Positions 8,608 through 17,341 of a DNA stretch of 64,000 nt are shown here, piece by piece. Below the pieces are notes generated by a model. The model worked only from the letters and a program-made list of their open reading frames with translations. It was not told the origin of the DNA and ran no database searches. How positions within the stretch are numbered: the stretch's first letter is position 1; each line of letters opens with the position of its first letter. Origin of the DNA: Stenotrophomonas africana (lineage in GTDB: Bacteria; Pseudomonadota; Gammaproteobacteria; Xanthomonadales; Xanthomonadaceae); assembly GCF_013004645.1 (NCBI RefSeq), contig NZ_JABEME010000001.1, positions 248,001 through 312,000 on the forward strand, written 5' to 3'. Both the position numbers and the translations under genes were made by a program.

Positions 8608-11067
8608 TCAATATTGCTTCTTGGTGCGCTTGGCCGGCTTGCCACGCTCGGGCAGCGGCGGCAGGCCATCACCCTCGTCCTCGCCCTTGTGCTCGACCAG
8701 GCGGAAGTCGATCTTGCGCTCTTCCATGCTGGCCTTCAGCACCAGGATCCGCACGCGGTCGCCCAGCCGGTAGCTGCTGCCGCGGCGCTCGCCGGTCAGC
8801 GTCTTGCGGGTCGCGTCAAACTTGTAATAGTCCTGCGGCAGCTGGGTGACGTGGACCAGGCCCTGCACCTTCGACTCATCCAGCTCCACGAACAGGCCGA
8901 AGCTGGTCACGCCGCTGATCACGCCATCGAACTGGCCACCCACGTGCTTTTCCATCCACGCCGCGCGATAACGCTCGTCGACCTCGCGCTCGGCTTCATC
9001 GGCACGGCGCTCGCGCTCGGAACACTGCAGTGCCAGCGCGGCCATCTCGCGCGCGTTGTAGGTGAACTTGTCCAGCGGCTTGCCGGACAGCGCGTGCTTG
9101 ATCGCACGGTGCACCAGCAGGTCGGGATAGCGACGGATCGGCGAAGTGAAGTGCGCGTACGCCTCCAGTGCCAGGCCGAAGTGACCGTGATTTTCCGGGC
9201 TGTAGATCGCCAGGCTCTGGCTGCGCAGCAGCACCGATTCCAGCAGCGTGGCATCGGGGCGGTCGCGGATCTTTTTCAGCAGCTTGGTGTAATCGCCCGG
9301 GCGCACCTTCGACCACGGCGGCAGGCTCAGCTTGAACTCCTTGAGGAATTCCAGCAGGTCGGCGTACTTGGTTTCCGGCGGTTTCTCGTGGATGCGGTAC
9401 GGAGCCGGCACGTGGCGTGACAGCAGGTACTTCGCCGCCTCGACGTTGGCCGCGATCATGCATTCCTCGATCAGCTTGTGCGCGTCGTTGCGCACCAGCA
9501 TGCCGGCCTGGGTCACTTCACCGCGGTTGTCCAGCACGAAGCGCACTTCGCTGCTTTCGAACTCGATCGCGCCACGCTTGGCACGTGCCTTCGACAGCAC
9601 CTTGTACAGTTGGTGCAGGCGCTGCACCTGCGGCAGCAGATCGCCCATCCAGGCCTTGGTATCAGCATCGTCCTCGCCCACCGCCTTCCACACCTGGGTG
9701 TAGGTCAGGCGCGCGTGCGAGTTCATCACCGCCTCGTAGAAGCGCGAATGCGTGACCAGGCCGTCGCGGTCGATCTGCATGTCGCAGACGAAGCACATGC
9801 GGTCGACCTTCGGCATCAGCGAGCAGATGCCGTTGGACAGTGTCTCCGGCAGCATCGGTACCACGAAGCCCGGGAAGTACACCGAGGTGGCGCGCTTCTG
9901 CGCCTCTTCGTCCAGCGGCGTACCGGGGCGAACGTAGTTCGAGACATCGGCAATCGCCACCACCAAGCGGAAGCCATCGGCATTCGGCTCGCAGTACACC
10001 GCGTCGTCGAAGTCCTTGGCATCTTCACCGTCGATGGTGACCAGCGGCGTGCTGCGCAGATCGACGCGGCCGCCGATCATCGCCGGCTCGACCACCAGCG
10101 GCACCGAGGCCGCTTCGTCCAGCACTTCCTGCGGGAACTCGAACGGCAGTTCATGGCCGTGGATGGCGGTTTCCACCACCAGCGAGGCGGTCAGCTTGTC
10201 GCCGAGCACGGCGATGATGCGACCGATCGGCGGACGGCGGCTGTCCGGCGCCTGGGTCAGCTCGCAGACCACCAGCTGACCGTCGCGCGCGCCACCAGTC
10301 TGGTCTGGCGGCACCTGCACGTTGCGCTGCACGCGCTTGTCGTCGGGCACCACGTAGTTGATGCCCATCTCGATGCTGAAGCGACCGATCAGACGGGTCA
10401 TGCCGCGCTCAAGCACGCGTGCGATGCTGCCTTCGCGGCGGCCACGGTGATCGATGCCCGTCACGCGGGCCAGCACCTTGTCGCCGTGCATGACCTTGCG
10501 CATTTCATACGGCGGCAGGAACAGGTCGTCACCGCCCTCGACCGGGCGCAGGAAGCCGAACCCTTCCGGGTTGGCGATCACCACGCCGGTGATCAGGTTC
10601 AGGGTCTGGATCGGGGCAAAGCCACCGCGGCGGTTCTGTACCAGCTGGCCATCACGGACCATGGCGCCGAGCCGGCGCGACAGCGCCTCGGCCCGGTCGG
10701 GTGCGGTCAGGCCCAGGCGCGCGCCCAGTTCTTCAGCGGTCTGCGGCCCTTCGCAACGCTCCAGCAGGGCCAGGATGGCCTCGCGGCTGGCGATGGGCTG
10801 TTCGTATTTCTCGGCTTCGCGGGCGGCATAGGGATCGTCGATCACCTTGCCGGTCGGCGGCAGCTTGCGGCCCGGGGCCGGGCCCGGGGCGTCGGCACTG
10901 CGGACCTTGCGGCCTCGCGGTGGCGCGCCGCCTTCATTCAATTCAGGGAACCAGCCCGGCAACGGCTTGCCCGGCTTGGTGGTGCGGGCTGCGCCCGCCT
11001 TGGCGCCCTTGTTCGGGGCCTGGCTGCGGGAGGTGCTCCCGCCCTTGCTTGGTTTTTTGGTAGTCAT
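8608..11067 (-). CDS. rnr: Ribonuclease R
   Basis: Processive 3'-5' exoribonuclease that degrades structured RNA and works in rRNA quality control and trans-translation. 819 residues, typical length. The basic N-terminal extension (MTTKKPSKGG..., Lys/Ser/Ala rich) precedes a winged-helix region (about 85-150), two cold-shock domains, the RNB catalytic domain with the metal-binding acidic cluster DGEDAKDFDDAVY (about 345-358) and the HFTSPIRRYPDLLVHR motif, and an S1 domain (GVISGVTSFGLFVELDE). The C-terminus is short and basic (KPAKRTKKQY). Start ATG at 11067 is the only upstream choice giving the full N-terminus. Confidence 0.95.
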   Translation of the reverse strand: MTTKKPSKGGSTSRSQAPNKGAKAGAARTTKPGKPLPGWFPELNEGGAPPRGRKVRSADAPGPAPGRKLPPTGKVIDDPYAAREAEKYEQPIASREAILALLERCEGPQTAEELGARLGLTAPDRAEALSRRLGAMVRDGQLVQNRRGGFAPIQTLNLITGVVIANPEGFGFLRPVEGGDDLFLPPYEMRKVMHGDKVLARVTGIDHRGRREGSIARVLERGMTRLIGRFSIEMGINYVVPDDKRVQRNVQVPPDQTGGARDGQLVVCELTQAPDSRRPPIGRIIAVLGDKLTASLVVETAIHGHELPFEFPQEVLDEAASVPLVVEPAMIGGRVDLRSTPLVTIDGEDAKDFDDAVYCEPNADGFRLVVAIADVSNYVRPGTPLDEEAQKRATSVYFPGFVVPMLPETLSNGICSLMPKVDRMCFVCDMQIDRDGLVTHSRFYEAVMNSHARLTYTQVWKAVGEDDADTKAWMGDLLPQVQRLHQLYKVLSKARAKRGAIEFESSEVRFVLDNRGEVTQAGMLVRNDAHKLIEECMIAANVEAAKYLLSRHVPAPYRIHEKPPETKYADLLEFLKEFKLSLPPWSKVRPGDYTKLLKKIRDRPDATLLESVLLRSQSLAIYSPENHGHFGLALEAYAHFTSPIRRYPDLLVHRAIKHALSGKPLDKFTYNAREMAALALQCSERERRADEAEREVDERYRAAWMEKHVGGQFDGVISGVTSFGLFVELDESKVQGLVHVTQLPQDYYKFDATRKTLTGERRGSSYRLGDRVRILVLKASMEERKIDFRLVEHKGEDEGDGLPPLPERGKPAKRTKKQY

Positions 11068-11152
11068 CGCCCTACATGGTAGCCGCTGACGGCGTGCAGA
11101 ACGGGTCAGTGACCGTCTTCAAGGCCTTGCGTGAAAAATATTCAGGAAGTCG

Positions 11153-11181
11153 TTGACAGCCTGCGGGTTCATCTTCACAAT
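11153..11181 (+). promoter_or_regulatory. Sigma70-like promoter of tRNA-Leu copy 1
   Basis: TTGACA at 11153-11158 and CACAAT at 11176-11181 with a 17-bp spacer, ending 14 nt before the mature tRNA 5' end. The perfect -35 and ideal spacing suit a strong stable-RNA promoter. Confidence 0.75.
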
Positions 11182-11195
11182 TGCGCCTCTGGAAC

Positions 11196-11280
<85 letters not shown>

Positions 11281-11289
11281 ACGAAAAAA

Positions 11290-11317
11290 CTCCTCGCTTC
11301 GGCGGGGATTTTTTTTG
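11290..11317 (+). terminator. Intrinsic terminator after tRNA-Leu copy 1
   Basis: Stem CTCCTCGC-TTCG-GCGGGGA with one G-U pair, followed by eight T residues. Confidence 0.75.
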
Positions 11318-11345
11318 CCTGTAATCCGGCAATGGGGCCGGCCCT

Positions 11346-11437
11346 GGGTCGGTTCCCTTTCCACAGGAAAAGGCTCTGACCCAACGTGAGCCTCCTGGGG
11401 CCAGAGTCCGTTTCGCAGACGAAACGGGATCCGCCCC
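11346..11437. repeat. Two copies of a GGGTC...GACCC imperfect palindrome
   Basis: First unit 11346-11382 reads GGGTCGGTTCCCTTTCC-ACA-GGAAAAGG-CTCTGACCC. The second, 11397-11437, has the same outline (GGGGCCAGAGTCCGTTTCG, then GAAACGGGATCCGCCCC). The same pattern recurs at 25842-25880. No GTAG head is present, so this is distinct from SMAG. It fills the gap between tRNA-Leu copies 1 and 2. Confidence 0.6.
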
Positions 11438-11454
11438 CCGGATCTGCAAAAGTG

Positions 11455-11483
11455 TTGACACCCCCGTAACAACACCCCATAAT
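11455..11483 (+). promoter_or_regulatory. Sigma70-like promoter of tRNA-Leu copy 2
   Basis: TTGACA at 11455-11460, CATAAT at 11478-11483, 17-bp spacer, 13 nt before the tRNA. Confidence 0.85.
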
Positions 11484-11496
11484 CTCGCTCCTCGAC

Positions 11497-11581
<85 letters not shown>

Positions 11582-11594
11582 CGTCGAGAATGAG

Positions 11595-11619
11595 AAAAAC
11601 CCGCGAAAGCGGGTTTTTT
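11595..11619. terminator. Bidirectional terminator, tRNA-Leu copy 2 / TSUP permease gene
   Basis: AACCCGC-GAAA-GCGGGTT followed by TTTTT rightward and preceded by AAAAA, so it can also stop leftward transcripts from the permease gene whose stop is at 11638. Confidence 0.85.
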
Positions 11620-11637
11620 CATGTCCGGAACCCGGCA

Positions 11638-12384
11638 TCAGAACAACGGCCGCAGCACCAGCTCCAGGCCGAGCAGCAGCAGGAACCCCAGGAAACAGGC
11701 GCGAAACACCCGCGCACTGATCCGCTGCCGGATCACCTGCCCCAGCCACATGCCCAGCAATGCCGGCAGCACCGCCAGCGCACTCAGCCCCAGCTGCTGG
11801 ATGCCGAATGCGCCGTGCAGCACCAGGCCGGTGGTCAGCGAGATCGTCGATACGGTGAACGCCAGCCCGAGCGCCTGCACCAGCTCTTCGCGCTGCAACC
11901 CCAGTGACTGCAGGTACGGCACGGCCGGCATCACGAACACGCCGGTGGCGCCGGTCACCACGCCCGACAACGCCCCCACCAATGGTCCCAGCCAACGCTC
12001 GCGCCGCTGCGGCACGCGGAACACCGGCGCAAGCAGGGCATAGGCCGCATAGACCACCAGCGCTACACCCAGTGCAACGCGCGACCCGGTGCGATCAACC
12101 CGCACCAGCAGCGCTGCCGAACCCAGCGTCACCGCCACCACCGCCAGCATCATCGGCCACAGCCGCCGAACGATGTGGCCCAGCGACGGCCCGGACAACA
12201 GCTGCCACGCATTGGTGACGAAGGTGGGAATGAACAGCATCGACGCCGCCGCCACCGGCGACAACGTACTGCCGAGCAGCCCCATCGCCACGGTCGGCAG
12301 GCCCATGCCGGTCACGCCCTTGACCACACCGGCCAGCACGAACACCCCCACCAGCAGCACGTAGAAGTACATCGATTCATTCAT
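11638..12384 (-). CDS. TSUP (TauE/SafE) family permease
   Basis: Inner-membrane protein of 248 residues with about eight hydrophobic helices. The start chosen gives MNESMYFYVLLVGVF; a further ATG four codons later (MYFYV) is possible. The N-terminal GVVKGVTGMGLPTVAMGLLG is the conserved TSUP loop, and the second half repeats it as GVVTGATGVFVMPAVPYLQ, showing the usual 4+4 pseudo-repeat. Family members export or import sulfite, sulfoacetate, taurine-derived or organosulfur anions, but the substrate cannot be read here. It is transcribed divergently from a LysR-type regulator 99 bp away, which probably controls it. Confidence 0.85.
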   Translation of the reverse strand: MNESMYFYVLLVGVFVLAGVVKGVTGMGLPTVAMGLLGSTLSPVAAASMLFIPTFVTNAWQLLSGPSLGHIVRRLWPMMLAVVAVTLGSAALLVRVDRTGSRVALGVALVVYAAYALLAPVFRVPQRRERWLGPLVGALSGVVTGATGVFVMPAVPYLQSLGLQREELVQALGLAFTVSTISLTTGLVLHGAFGIQQLGLSALAVLPALLGMWLGQVIRQRISARVFRACFLGFLLLLGLELVLRPLF

Positions 12385-12483
12385 GCCTTCATTGGATCGG
12401 GCCGTCGCACGGCGCACAATGCGGTCTTCCCGGCCCACCCTTCGGCTGATCCGAAGGCTCGGGCATTGCGATGAGGGCATCAC

Positions 12484-13383
12484 ATGCGGATGGATATCGC
12501 CGACCTGCGCCTGTTCCTGGCGATTGCCGAGGCGGGCAGCATCACGGCCGGCGCAGCGCAGGCAAACCTGGCACTGGCGTCGGCCAGCGAACGCCTGCGC
12601 ACGATCGAAGCCGATGCCGGCACCCCGCTGTTGAACCGTCATCCACGTGGCGTCAGCCTGACCGAAGCCGGCGCCGCCCTCGCCCACCATGCACGCCTGA
12701 TCCTGCAGCAGCAGACGCAGCTGCGCAGCGAACTGCAGGCATTCGCGCATGGCGCTCGCGGCACCCTGCATCTGTATGCCAATACCGCAGCACTGACCAA
12801 CTACCTGCCCTCGCGGTTGGCACCGTGGCTGGCCGAACGCCCACGCCTGCACGTGGAACTGCTGGAGCGCACCAGCCCCGAAGTCGTTCGTGCGATCAGC
12901 GCTGGCCAGGCCGAAGCCGGCATCATCAGTGATGCGGTCGACGCTGCCGGCCTGCAGCAGCATGTGGTGGCCGAAGATCCGCTGGTGATGCTGCTGCCGG
13001 TCAACCACCGCTTTGCATCGAAGCGCAGCCTGGCCTTCGCCGATGTTGCCGGCGAGACCTTCGTCGCCCTCGCGGATGGCAATGCACTGCAGACCTACAT
13101 CGAGGACCAGGCGCGCGACATCGGGCGACGCCTGGATGTGCGCATCCGCATGAAGACCTTCGAAGGCGTGTGCATCATGGTCGGCCACGGTATCGGTGTC
13201 GGCATCGCGCCGCGGACCATCGCCCATCAGCATCGACGCAGTACGCACACCGTCGCCGTGCCGCTCTCCGATGCGTGGGCACAACGTCGCCTGTGTGCGT
13301 GTTTTGCCGAGTGGGCGCAGCTGTCACCGGCGATGCGCAGCCTGCTGCATCACCTGGGCGTGCAGCCGCAGAAAAAAGTGTGA
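12484..13383 (+). CDS. LysR-type transcriptional regulator
   Basis: DNA-binding regulator of 299 residues. The N-terminal winged helix (about 3-62) has the standard LysR pattern DLRLFLAIAEAGSITAGAAQANLALASASERLRTIEADAG, followed by RGVSLTEAGAALAHHARLIL and a type-2 periplasmic-binding-like co-inducer domain (about 90-290). ATG at 12484 is used; ATG at 12490 (MDIADL) also fits. It is head to head with the TSUP permease gene, the usual arrangement for local control, so the permease substrate or a relative may be its co-inducer (inference). Confidence 0.9.
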   Translation: MRMDIADLRLFLAIAEAGSITAGAAQANLALASASERLRTIEADAGTPLLNRHPRGVSLTEAGAALAHHARLILQQQTQLRSELQAFAHGARGTLHLYANTAALTNYLPSRLAPWLAERPRLHVELLERTSPEVVRAISAGQAEAGIISDAVDAAGLQQHVVAEDPLVMLLPVNHRFASKRSLAFADVAGETFVALADGNALQTYIEDQARDIGRRLDVRIRMKTFEGVCIMVGHGIGVGIAPRTIAHQHRRSTHTVAVPLSDAWAQRRLCACFAEWAQLSPAMRSLLHHLGVQPQKKV

Positions 13384-13390
13384 AATGTTG

Positions 13391-13419
13391 TTGACACATC
13401 CTCTGTCGTTCCCCATAAT
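13391..13419 (+). promoter_or_regulatory. Sigma70-like promoter of tRNA-Leu copy 3
   Basis: TTGACA at 13391-13396, CATAAT at 13414-13419, 17-bp spacer. Same hexamers and spacing as the promoter of copy 2. Confidence 0.85.
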
Positions 13420-13433
13420 TCGTCTCCTGAGTC

Positions 13434-13520
13434 GCCCAGGTGGCGGAATTGGTAGACGCACTAGCTTCAGGTGCTAGCGGGGGCAACTTCGTGGAGGTTC
13501 GAGTCCTCTCCTGGGCACCA
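13434..13520 (+). tRNA. tRNA-Leu (anticodon CAG), copy 3, variant variable arm
   Basis: 87 nt. Same acceptor, D and T arms and the same anticodon CAG as copies 1 and 2. The closing pair of the anticodon stem is C-G instead of T-A (CTAGC/GCTAG), a compensated change, and the variable arm is longer and different (GCGGGGGCAACTTCGT). CCA is encoded. Confidence 0.93.
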
Positions 13521-13537
13521 TGACTCAGCAAATGATC

Positions 13538-13560
13538 AAACCCGCGAAAGCGGGTTTTTT
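13538..13560 (+). terminator. Intrinsic terminator after tRNA-Leu copy 3
   Basis: AAACCCGC-GAAA-GCGGGTTT plus T tract; nearly the same hairpin as after copy 2. Confidence 0.85.
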
Positions 13561-13679
13561 CATTTCTACAGTCCGCGTCGACCCGGATTTACAGCGCGCC
13601 CATCCTGTGCACCTGCAGCAGATTCAAGTACGCCCATCCGGTACCGATATGGAAGGCAGGACTGTGAACATCTGCGCTT

Positions 13680-14465
13680 ATGGACAAGGCAAAAAAAGAC
13701 CCGATCACACTGGATGTTGCCTCGCTCTTCAACGAGATGAAGGAGTTTGACGACTCTTATGTGAAAGCGCGCAAGGCACACTCCGCCCCGGTCCTCAGCG
13801 ATACGGTACTGGTCGCCCTCGGTATCGCGCTCGCCGTCCTGCTGACCGTCATCGCAATGGCCGCGATCACCAAGCAATTCGCGTATGAAGGCGATCAAGC
13901 CTTCTGGAATCCCATGGGTCTGGGATTCATGATTTTCCTCGTGGTTCTCGCACTGCTCTGGGCAGCCTGGTTCACACTGGATGCCGTTCACTCGGCATTG
14001 ACGATGTATCGCACACGGCTGACAAGTATCGATCAAGCACTCCGCCGCGACGATTGGGTCGCTGCCGCACTTCAGGAGCGGATATACAGCGCGCGGAAGC
14101 AAACAACGGATGGCAAGGCTTCCACGTCCATGGAGCCCGCCGAAGCATGCGCGCGTTTGCAGCTATTGATCCGCCACCTGCAGTCGGAATGCCGCGTCCG
14201 CTTGGCACGTGCCAATACTGGAGGTCTACTGGGCGCAATGGCGAGCTTGATCATCACCGGTTCGGATACGGCGCAAAAGCTCATGCAGATAAAAGTGCCG
14301 ATCGAGGTCCCCTCCTACACTGTGGCGCTGGCCATCGGATTCATGCTGGGCGCGATCCTGCAAACCTACTTCGCTGCCAGACTCTCACGACTGGCGGAAC
14401 TGCTGGAACGGGTCGTACTGAGCCTTCAGTCGCAATCATCGGCCAGCGCGAGCCAAAACCGATAG
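13680..14465 (+). CDS. Unrecognised membrane protein
   Basis: 261 residues that I cannot assign to a family. Four hydrophobic segments are visible: about 42-64 (LVALGIALAVLLTVIAMAA), 80-102 (GLGFMIFLVVLALLWAAWF), a weaker one near 180-197, and 213-233 (VALAIGFMLGAILQTYFAA). Between the second and third lies a polar, Arg/Gln-rich, probably cytoplasmic region with heptad-like spacing. The gene stands alone after tRNA-Leu copy 3, ends in a shared terminator with emrB, and uses visibly more AT-rich codons (for example AAA, ACA, GAT, CAA) than neighbours. That composition and its position beside a tRNA gene suggest acquired DNA, but no integrase or direct repeat is present. Confidence 0.6.
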   Translation: MDKAKKDPITLDVASLFNEMKEFDDSYVKARKAHSAPVLSDTVLVALGIALAVLLTVIAMAAITKQFAYEGDQAFWNPMGLGFMIFLVVLALLWAAWFTLDAVHSALTMYRTRLTSIDQALRRDDWVAAALQERIYSARKQTTDGKASTSMEPAEACARLQLLIRHLQSECRVRLARANTGGLLGAMASLIITGSDTAQKLMQIKVPIEVPSYTVALAIGFMLGAILQTYFAARLSRLAELLERVVLSLQSQSSASASQNR

Positions 14466-14517
14466 CCCGTAGCCTGCATTTCAGGTGTGACGGCCGCCAC
14501 GACATCCCTCAAACAGA

Positions 14518-14546
14518 AACCCCGCCTTCCGGCGGGGTTGTGTTTT
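14518..14546. terminator. Bidirectional terminator between membrane protein gene and emrB
   Basis: AACCCCGCC-TTCC-GGCGGGGTT followed by GTGTTTTT. The symmetric A/T flanks let it serve both convergent genes. Confidence 0.8.
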
Positions 14547-14563
14547 TCATCAATAACGATCGA

Positions 14564-16144
14564 TCAGTGCCCACCGCCCGCAGAGGCCGCACCCGCGCCC
14601 GCGCCGAACGGCGGCTTGGCCAGCCACAGGAAGGTGATGATCGCCAGGAAGATCCAGCCCAGCAGGAAGAAGATGTCGTTGAAGCCCATCTGCGATGCCT
14701 GGTGGTTGATCATGTTGTTCAGTACCGCTGCACCGTGTTGAAGGTCGCCCTGCCCCATCGCGGCAACCTGGTCCTGCATGCCCGGCTGATAGGCCGAGAT
14801 GTGCTCGGTCAGGTCGGCATGGTGCACCTGGGTGCGCCGCGCCCACAGCCACGTCGTCAACGACGCCGCGAAGCTGCCGCCCAGCGTACGCAGGAACGTG
14901 GCCAGGCCGGAGCCCGCCGCGATCTCGCGCCCATCCAGGTCCGACAGCAGGATCTGCAGCACCGGCATGAAGAACAGCGCGACGCCGATGCCCATGATCA
15001 ACTGCACGCCGGCCACATGCTGGAAGTCCACCTGCAGGTTGAAGCCGGAACGCAGGAAGCTGGTCATCGACAGGAACACGAAGGCGATGGTCGCCAGCAT
15101 GCGCATGTCGAAGCGCGACGCATACTTGCCCACGAACGGCGTCATGATCACCGGCAGGACGCCGATCGGCGCCGTCGCCAGGCCCGCCCAGATCGCGGTG
15201 TAGCCCATGTCACGCTGCAACCACTGCGGAATCAGCAGGGCCACGCTGAAGAACGCCGCGTAGGCCACCACCATCGCCAGCGTACCGGCACGGAAGTTGC
15301 GATGGCGGAACAGCTTCAGGTCGACGATCGGATCCTTGTCGGTCAGTTCCCAGATCAGGAACACCGTCAGCGTCACCACCGCCACGCAGGCCAGCACCAC
15401 GATCTTCATCGACGAGAACCAGTCCTCGTCGTTGCCAAGATCAAGCACCAGCTGCAGCGCACCGACACCAATCACCAGAGTGATCAGGCCGACGTAGTCC
15501 ATCTTCGGCTTCTCGATCTGCTCCGGGCGCCCCTTCAGCTGGTTGCCCACCACGAGCGCAGCGAAGATGCCCAGCGGCACGTTGATCAGGAAGATCCATT
15601 CCCAGCTGTAGTTGTCGGTGATCCAGCCACCGAGGATCGGGCCACAGATCGGTGCCACCACCGTGATCATCGCCAGCAGCGCCAATGCCTGTCCGCGTTT
15701 CTCACGTGGATAGATCGAGACCAGCAGCGACTGCGTGATCGGATACATCGGGCCGGCCACGAAACCCTGCAATGCACGCGACAGCACCAGCATGCCCATG
15801 CTCTGCGCCAGGCCGCACAGCAGCGAGGTGATCACGAAGGCCAGCGTGGCCCAGACGAACAGCTTGCGTTCGCCGAAACGGCGGCTGAGCCAGCCGGTCA
15901 GCGGCAGCGCGATGGCCGTGCTGACCGCGAACGAGGTGATGACCCAGGTTGCCTGCTGTGAACTGGCGCCGAGGTTACCGGCGATGGTCGGCAGCGAGAC
16001 GTTGGCGATGGTGGTGTCGAGCACCTGCATGAACGACGCCATGGCCAGGCCCACGGTGCACAGGGCGACGCTGGGCGGGAGGAACCCGGAGGCCGCACCC
16101 GGCGCCGCCGGAGCGCCGGGCGCGGCTGGAGCTTGTGCGGACAT
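14564..16144 (-). CDS. emrB: EmrB-like DHA2 family MFS drug transporter
   Basis: Proton-driven inner-membrane exporter of 526 residues with 14 predicted helices, as in the DHA2 (EmrB/QacA) subfamily. Motifs: VLDTTIANVSLPTIAGNLG in helix 1, GWLSRRFGERKLF (motif A) between helices 2 and 3, and the antiporter motif region GPILGGWITDNYSWEWIFLIN in helix 5. The N-terminus has an Ala/Pro-rich cytoplasmic leader. It is the last gene of emrR-emrC-emrA-emrB, 7 nt after emrA. In S. maltophilia the homologous EmrCABsm pump exports hydrophobic compounds including nalidixic acid and uncouplers. Confidence 0.92.
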   Translation of the reverse strand: MSAQAPAAPGAPAAPGAASGFLPPSVALCTVGLAMASFMQVLDTTIANVSLPTIAGNLGASSQQATWVITSFAVSTAIALPLTGWLSRRFGERKLFVWATLAFVITSLLCGLAQSMGMLVLSRALQGFVAGPMYPITQSLLVSIYPREKRGQALALLAMITVVAPICGPILGGWITDNYSWEWIFLINVPLGIFAALVVGNQLKGRPEQIEKPKMDYVGLITLVIGVGALQLVLDLGNDEDWFSSMKIVVLACVAVVTLTVFLIWELTDKDPIVDLKLFRHRNFRAGTLAMVVAYAAFFSVALLIPQWLQRDMGYTAIWAGLATAPIGVLPVIMTPFVGKYASRFDMRMLATIAFVFLSMTSFLRSGFNLQVDFQHVAGVQLIMGIGVALFFMPVLQILLSDLDGREIAAGSGLATFLRTLGGSFAASLTTWLWARRTQVHHADLTEHISAYQPGMQDQVAAMGQGDLQHGAAVLNNMINHQASQMGFNDIFFLLGWIFLAIITFLWLAKPPFGAGAGAASAGGGH

Positions 16145-16151
16145 GGCGACC

Positions 16152-17330
16152 TCAGCCCACCTTCGCCTGCTGCGGCAGGTTGCCCTGGATGATCGTGTGG
16201 ATCACCTCGTCGGCATCATGCAGCTGCTTGGCATACACGTCGGTGTCGAACACCGTACCCTTGGCCGGGGCGCTCGGCAGCACTTCACCCTTCTGGTCGC
16301 GCAGGCTCACTTCGGCCTTCATCGACAGGCCGATGCGCAGCGGGTGTTCGGCCAGCTGCTTGGCATCGATGGCGATGCGCACCGGCACGCGCTGCACGAT
16401 CTTGATCCAGTTGCCGCTGGCGTTCTGCGCCGGCAGCAGCGAGAACGCCGAGCCGGTACCCAGGCCCAGGCTCTGGATGCGGCCCTTGTACTTCACGTCG
16501 CCGGCGTAAAGGTCCGACTTCAGCTCCACTTCCTGGCCCAGGCGCATGTGGCGCAGCTGGGTTTCCTTGAAGTTGGCCTCGACCCACATCTGCTCGGTCG
16601 GCACCACGGCCATCAGCGCATTGCCCGGCTGCACGCGCTGGCCGACCTGCACCGAACGACGGGCGACATACCCGGTGACCGGCGCGACGATGCCGGCGCG
16701 GGCGTTGTTGAGGAAGGCCTGGCGCAGCTGTGCGGCGGCCGCCTGCACGTCCGGCTGGGTGGCGATCACGGTGTCGTCGACCAGCGCGCGGTTGCGCTCG
16801 ACGGTCTCGCGCGAACCGGCCACGGCCGCTTCGGCAGCAGCCAGCTCGTCACGCGCGTGGGCCAGTTCTTCGTTGGAGATGGCGCCGGTGGCGGCCAGGT
16901 CCTTGCGGCGGGCGAAGTCGTCGCGCACGCGCTTCAGGGTCACCTGGCGGGCGTTCAAGTCTGCCTGCGCGCCTTCCACGCTGCGGTACAGGCCTCGAGT
17001 CTGGCGCACGGTCTTGGCCAGGTTGGCTTCGGCCTGCTGCAGCGCCACTGCGGTGTCGGACGGGTCCAGCTGCACCAGCAGCTGGCCGCGCTCCACGCGC
17101 ATGCCGTCATCGGCGTTGATGGCAACCACGGTACCGGCCACCAGCGGGGTGATCTGCACCTGGTTGCCCTGCACGTAGGCGTCGTCGGTTTCTTCGAACC
17201 AACGGCCGAACATGAAGTACCACAGTGCCAGTGCGGCAAGCAGCAGCACGACGATCACGAACAGGCCGCGCAGCAGGTTGCCGCGGCGGTTGGAGGCGGC
17301 CGGGGCCGCGGTGTCTTGGGTCTGGCTCAT
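16152..17330 (-). CDS. emrA: EmrA-like HlyD family periplasmic adaptor
   Basis: Membrane-fusion protein of 392 residues linking EmrB to the outer membrane channel. A short cytoplasmic tail precedes one membrane helix (about 20-42, LLRGLFVIVVLLLAALALWY). The EmrA hallmark ETDDAYVQGNQVQITPLVAGTV follows, then the first lipoyl half, a long alpha-helical hairpin (about 95-190), the second lipoyl half IVAPVTGYVARRSVQVGQRV and a beta-barrel ending near the C-terminus. It starts 11 nt after the emrC stop. Confidence 0.92.
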   Translation of the reverse strand: MSQTQDTAAPAASNRRGNLLRGLFVIVVLLLAALALWYFMFGRWFEETDDAYVQGNQVQITPLVAGTVVAINADDGMRVERGQLLVQLDPSDTAVALQQAEANLAKTVRQTRGLYRSVEGAQADLNARQVTLKRVRDDFARRKDLAATGAISNEELAHARDELAAAEAAVAGSRETVERNRALVDDTVIATQPDVQAAAAQLRQAFLNNARAGIVAPVTGYVARRSVQVGQRVQPGNALMAVVPTEQMWVEANFKETQLRHMRLGQEVELKSDLYAGDVKYKGRIQSLGLGTGSAFSLLPAQNASGNWIKIVQRVPVRIAIDAKQLAEHPLRIGLSMKAEVSLRDQKGEVLPSAPAKGTVFDTDVYAKQLHDADEVIHTIIQGNLPQQAKVG

Positions 17331-17341
17331 GGCGGAGGTCT

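Noticed and set aside
13434..14465. A genomic island integrated at tRNA-Leu copy 3
   Set aside because: No integrase gene and no second copy of the tRNA 3' end (GGTTCGAGTCCTCTCC) downstream in this window, so only the single odd gene is reported.
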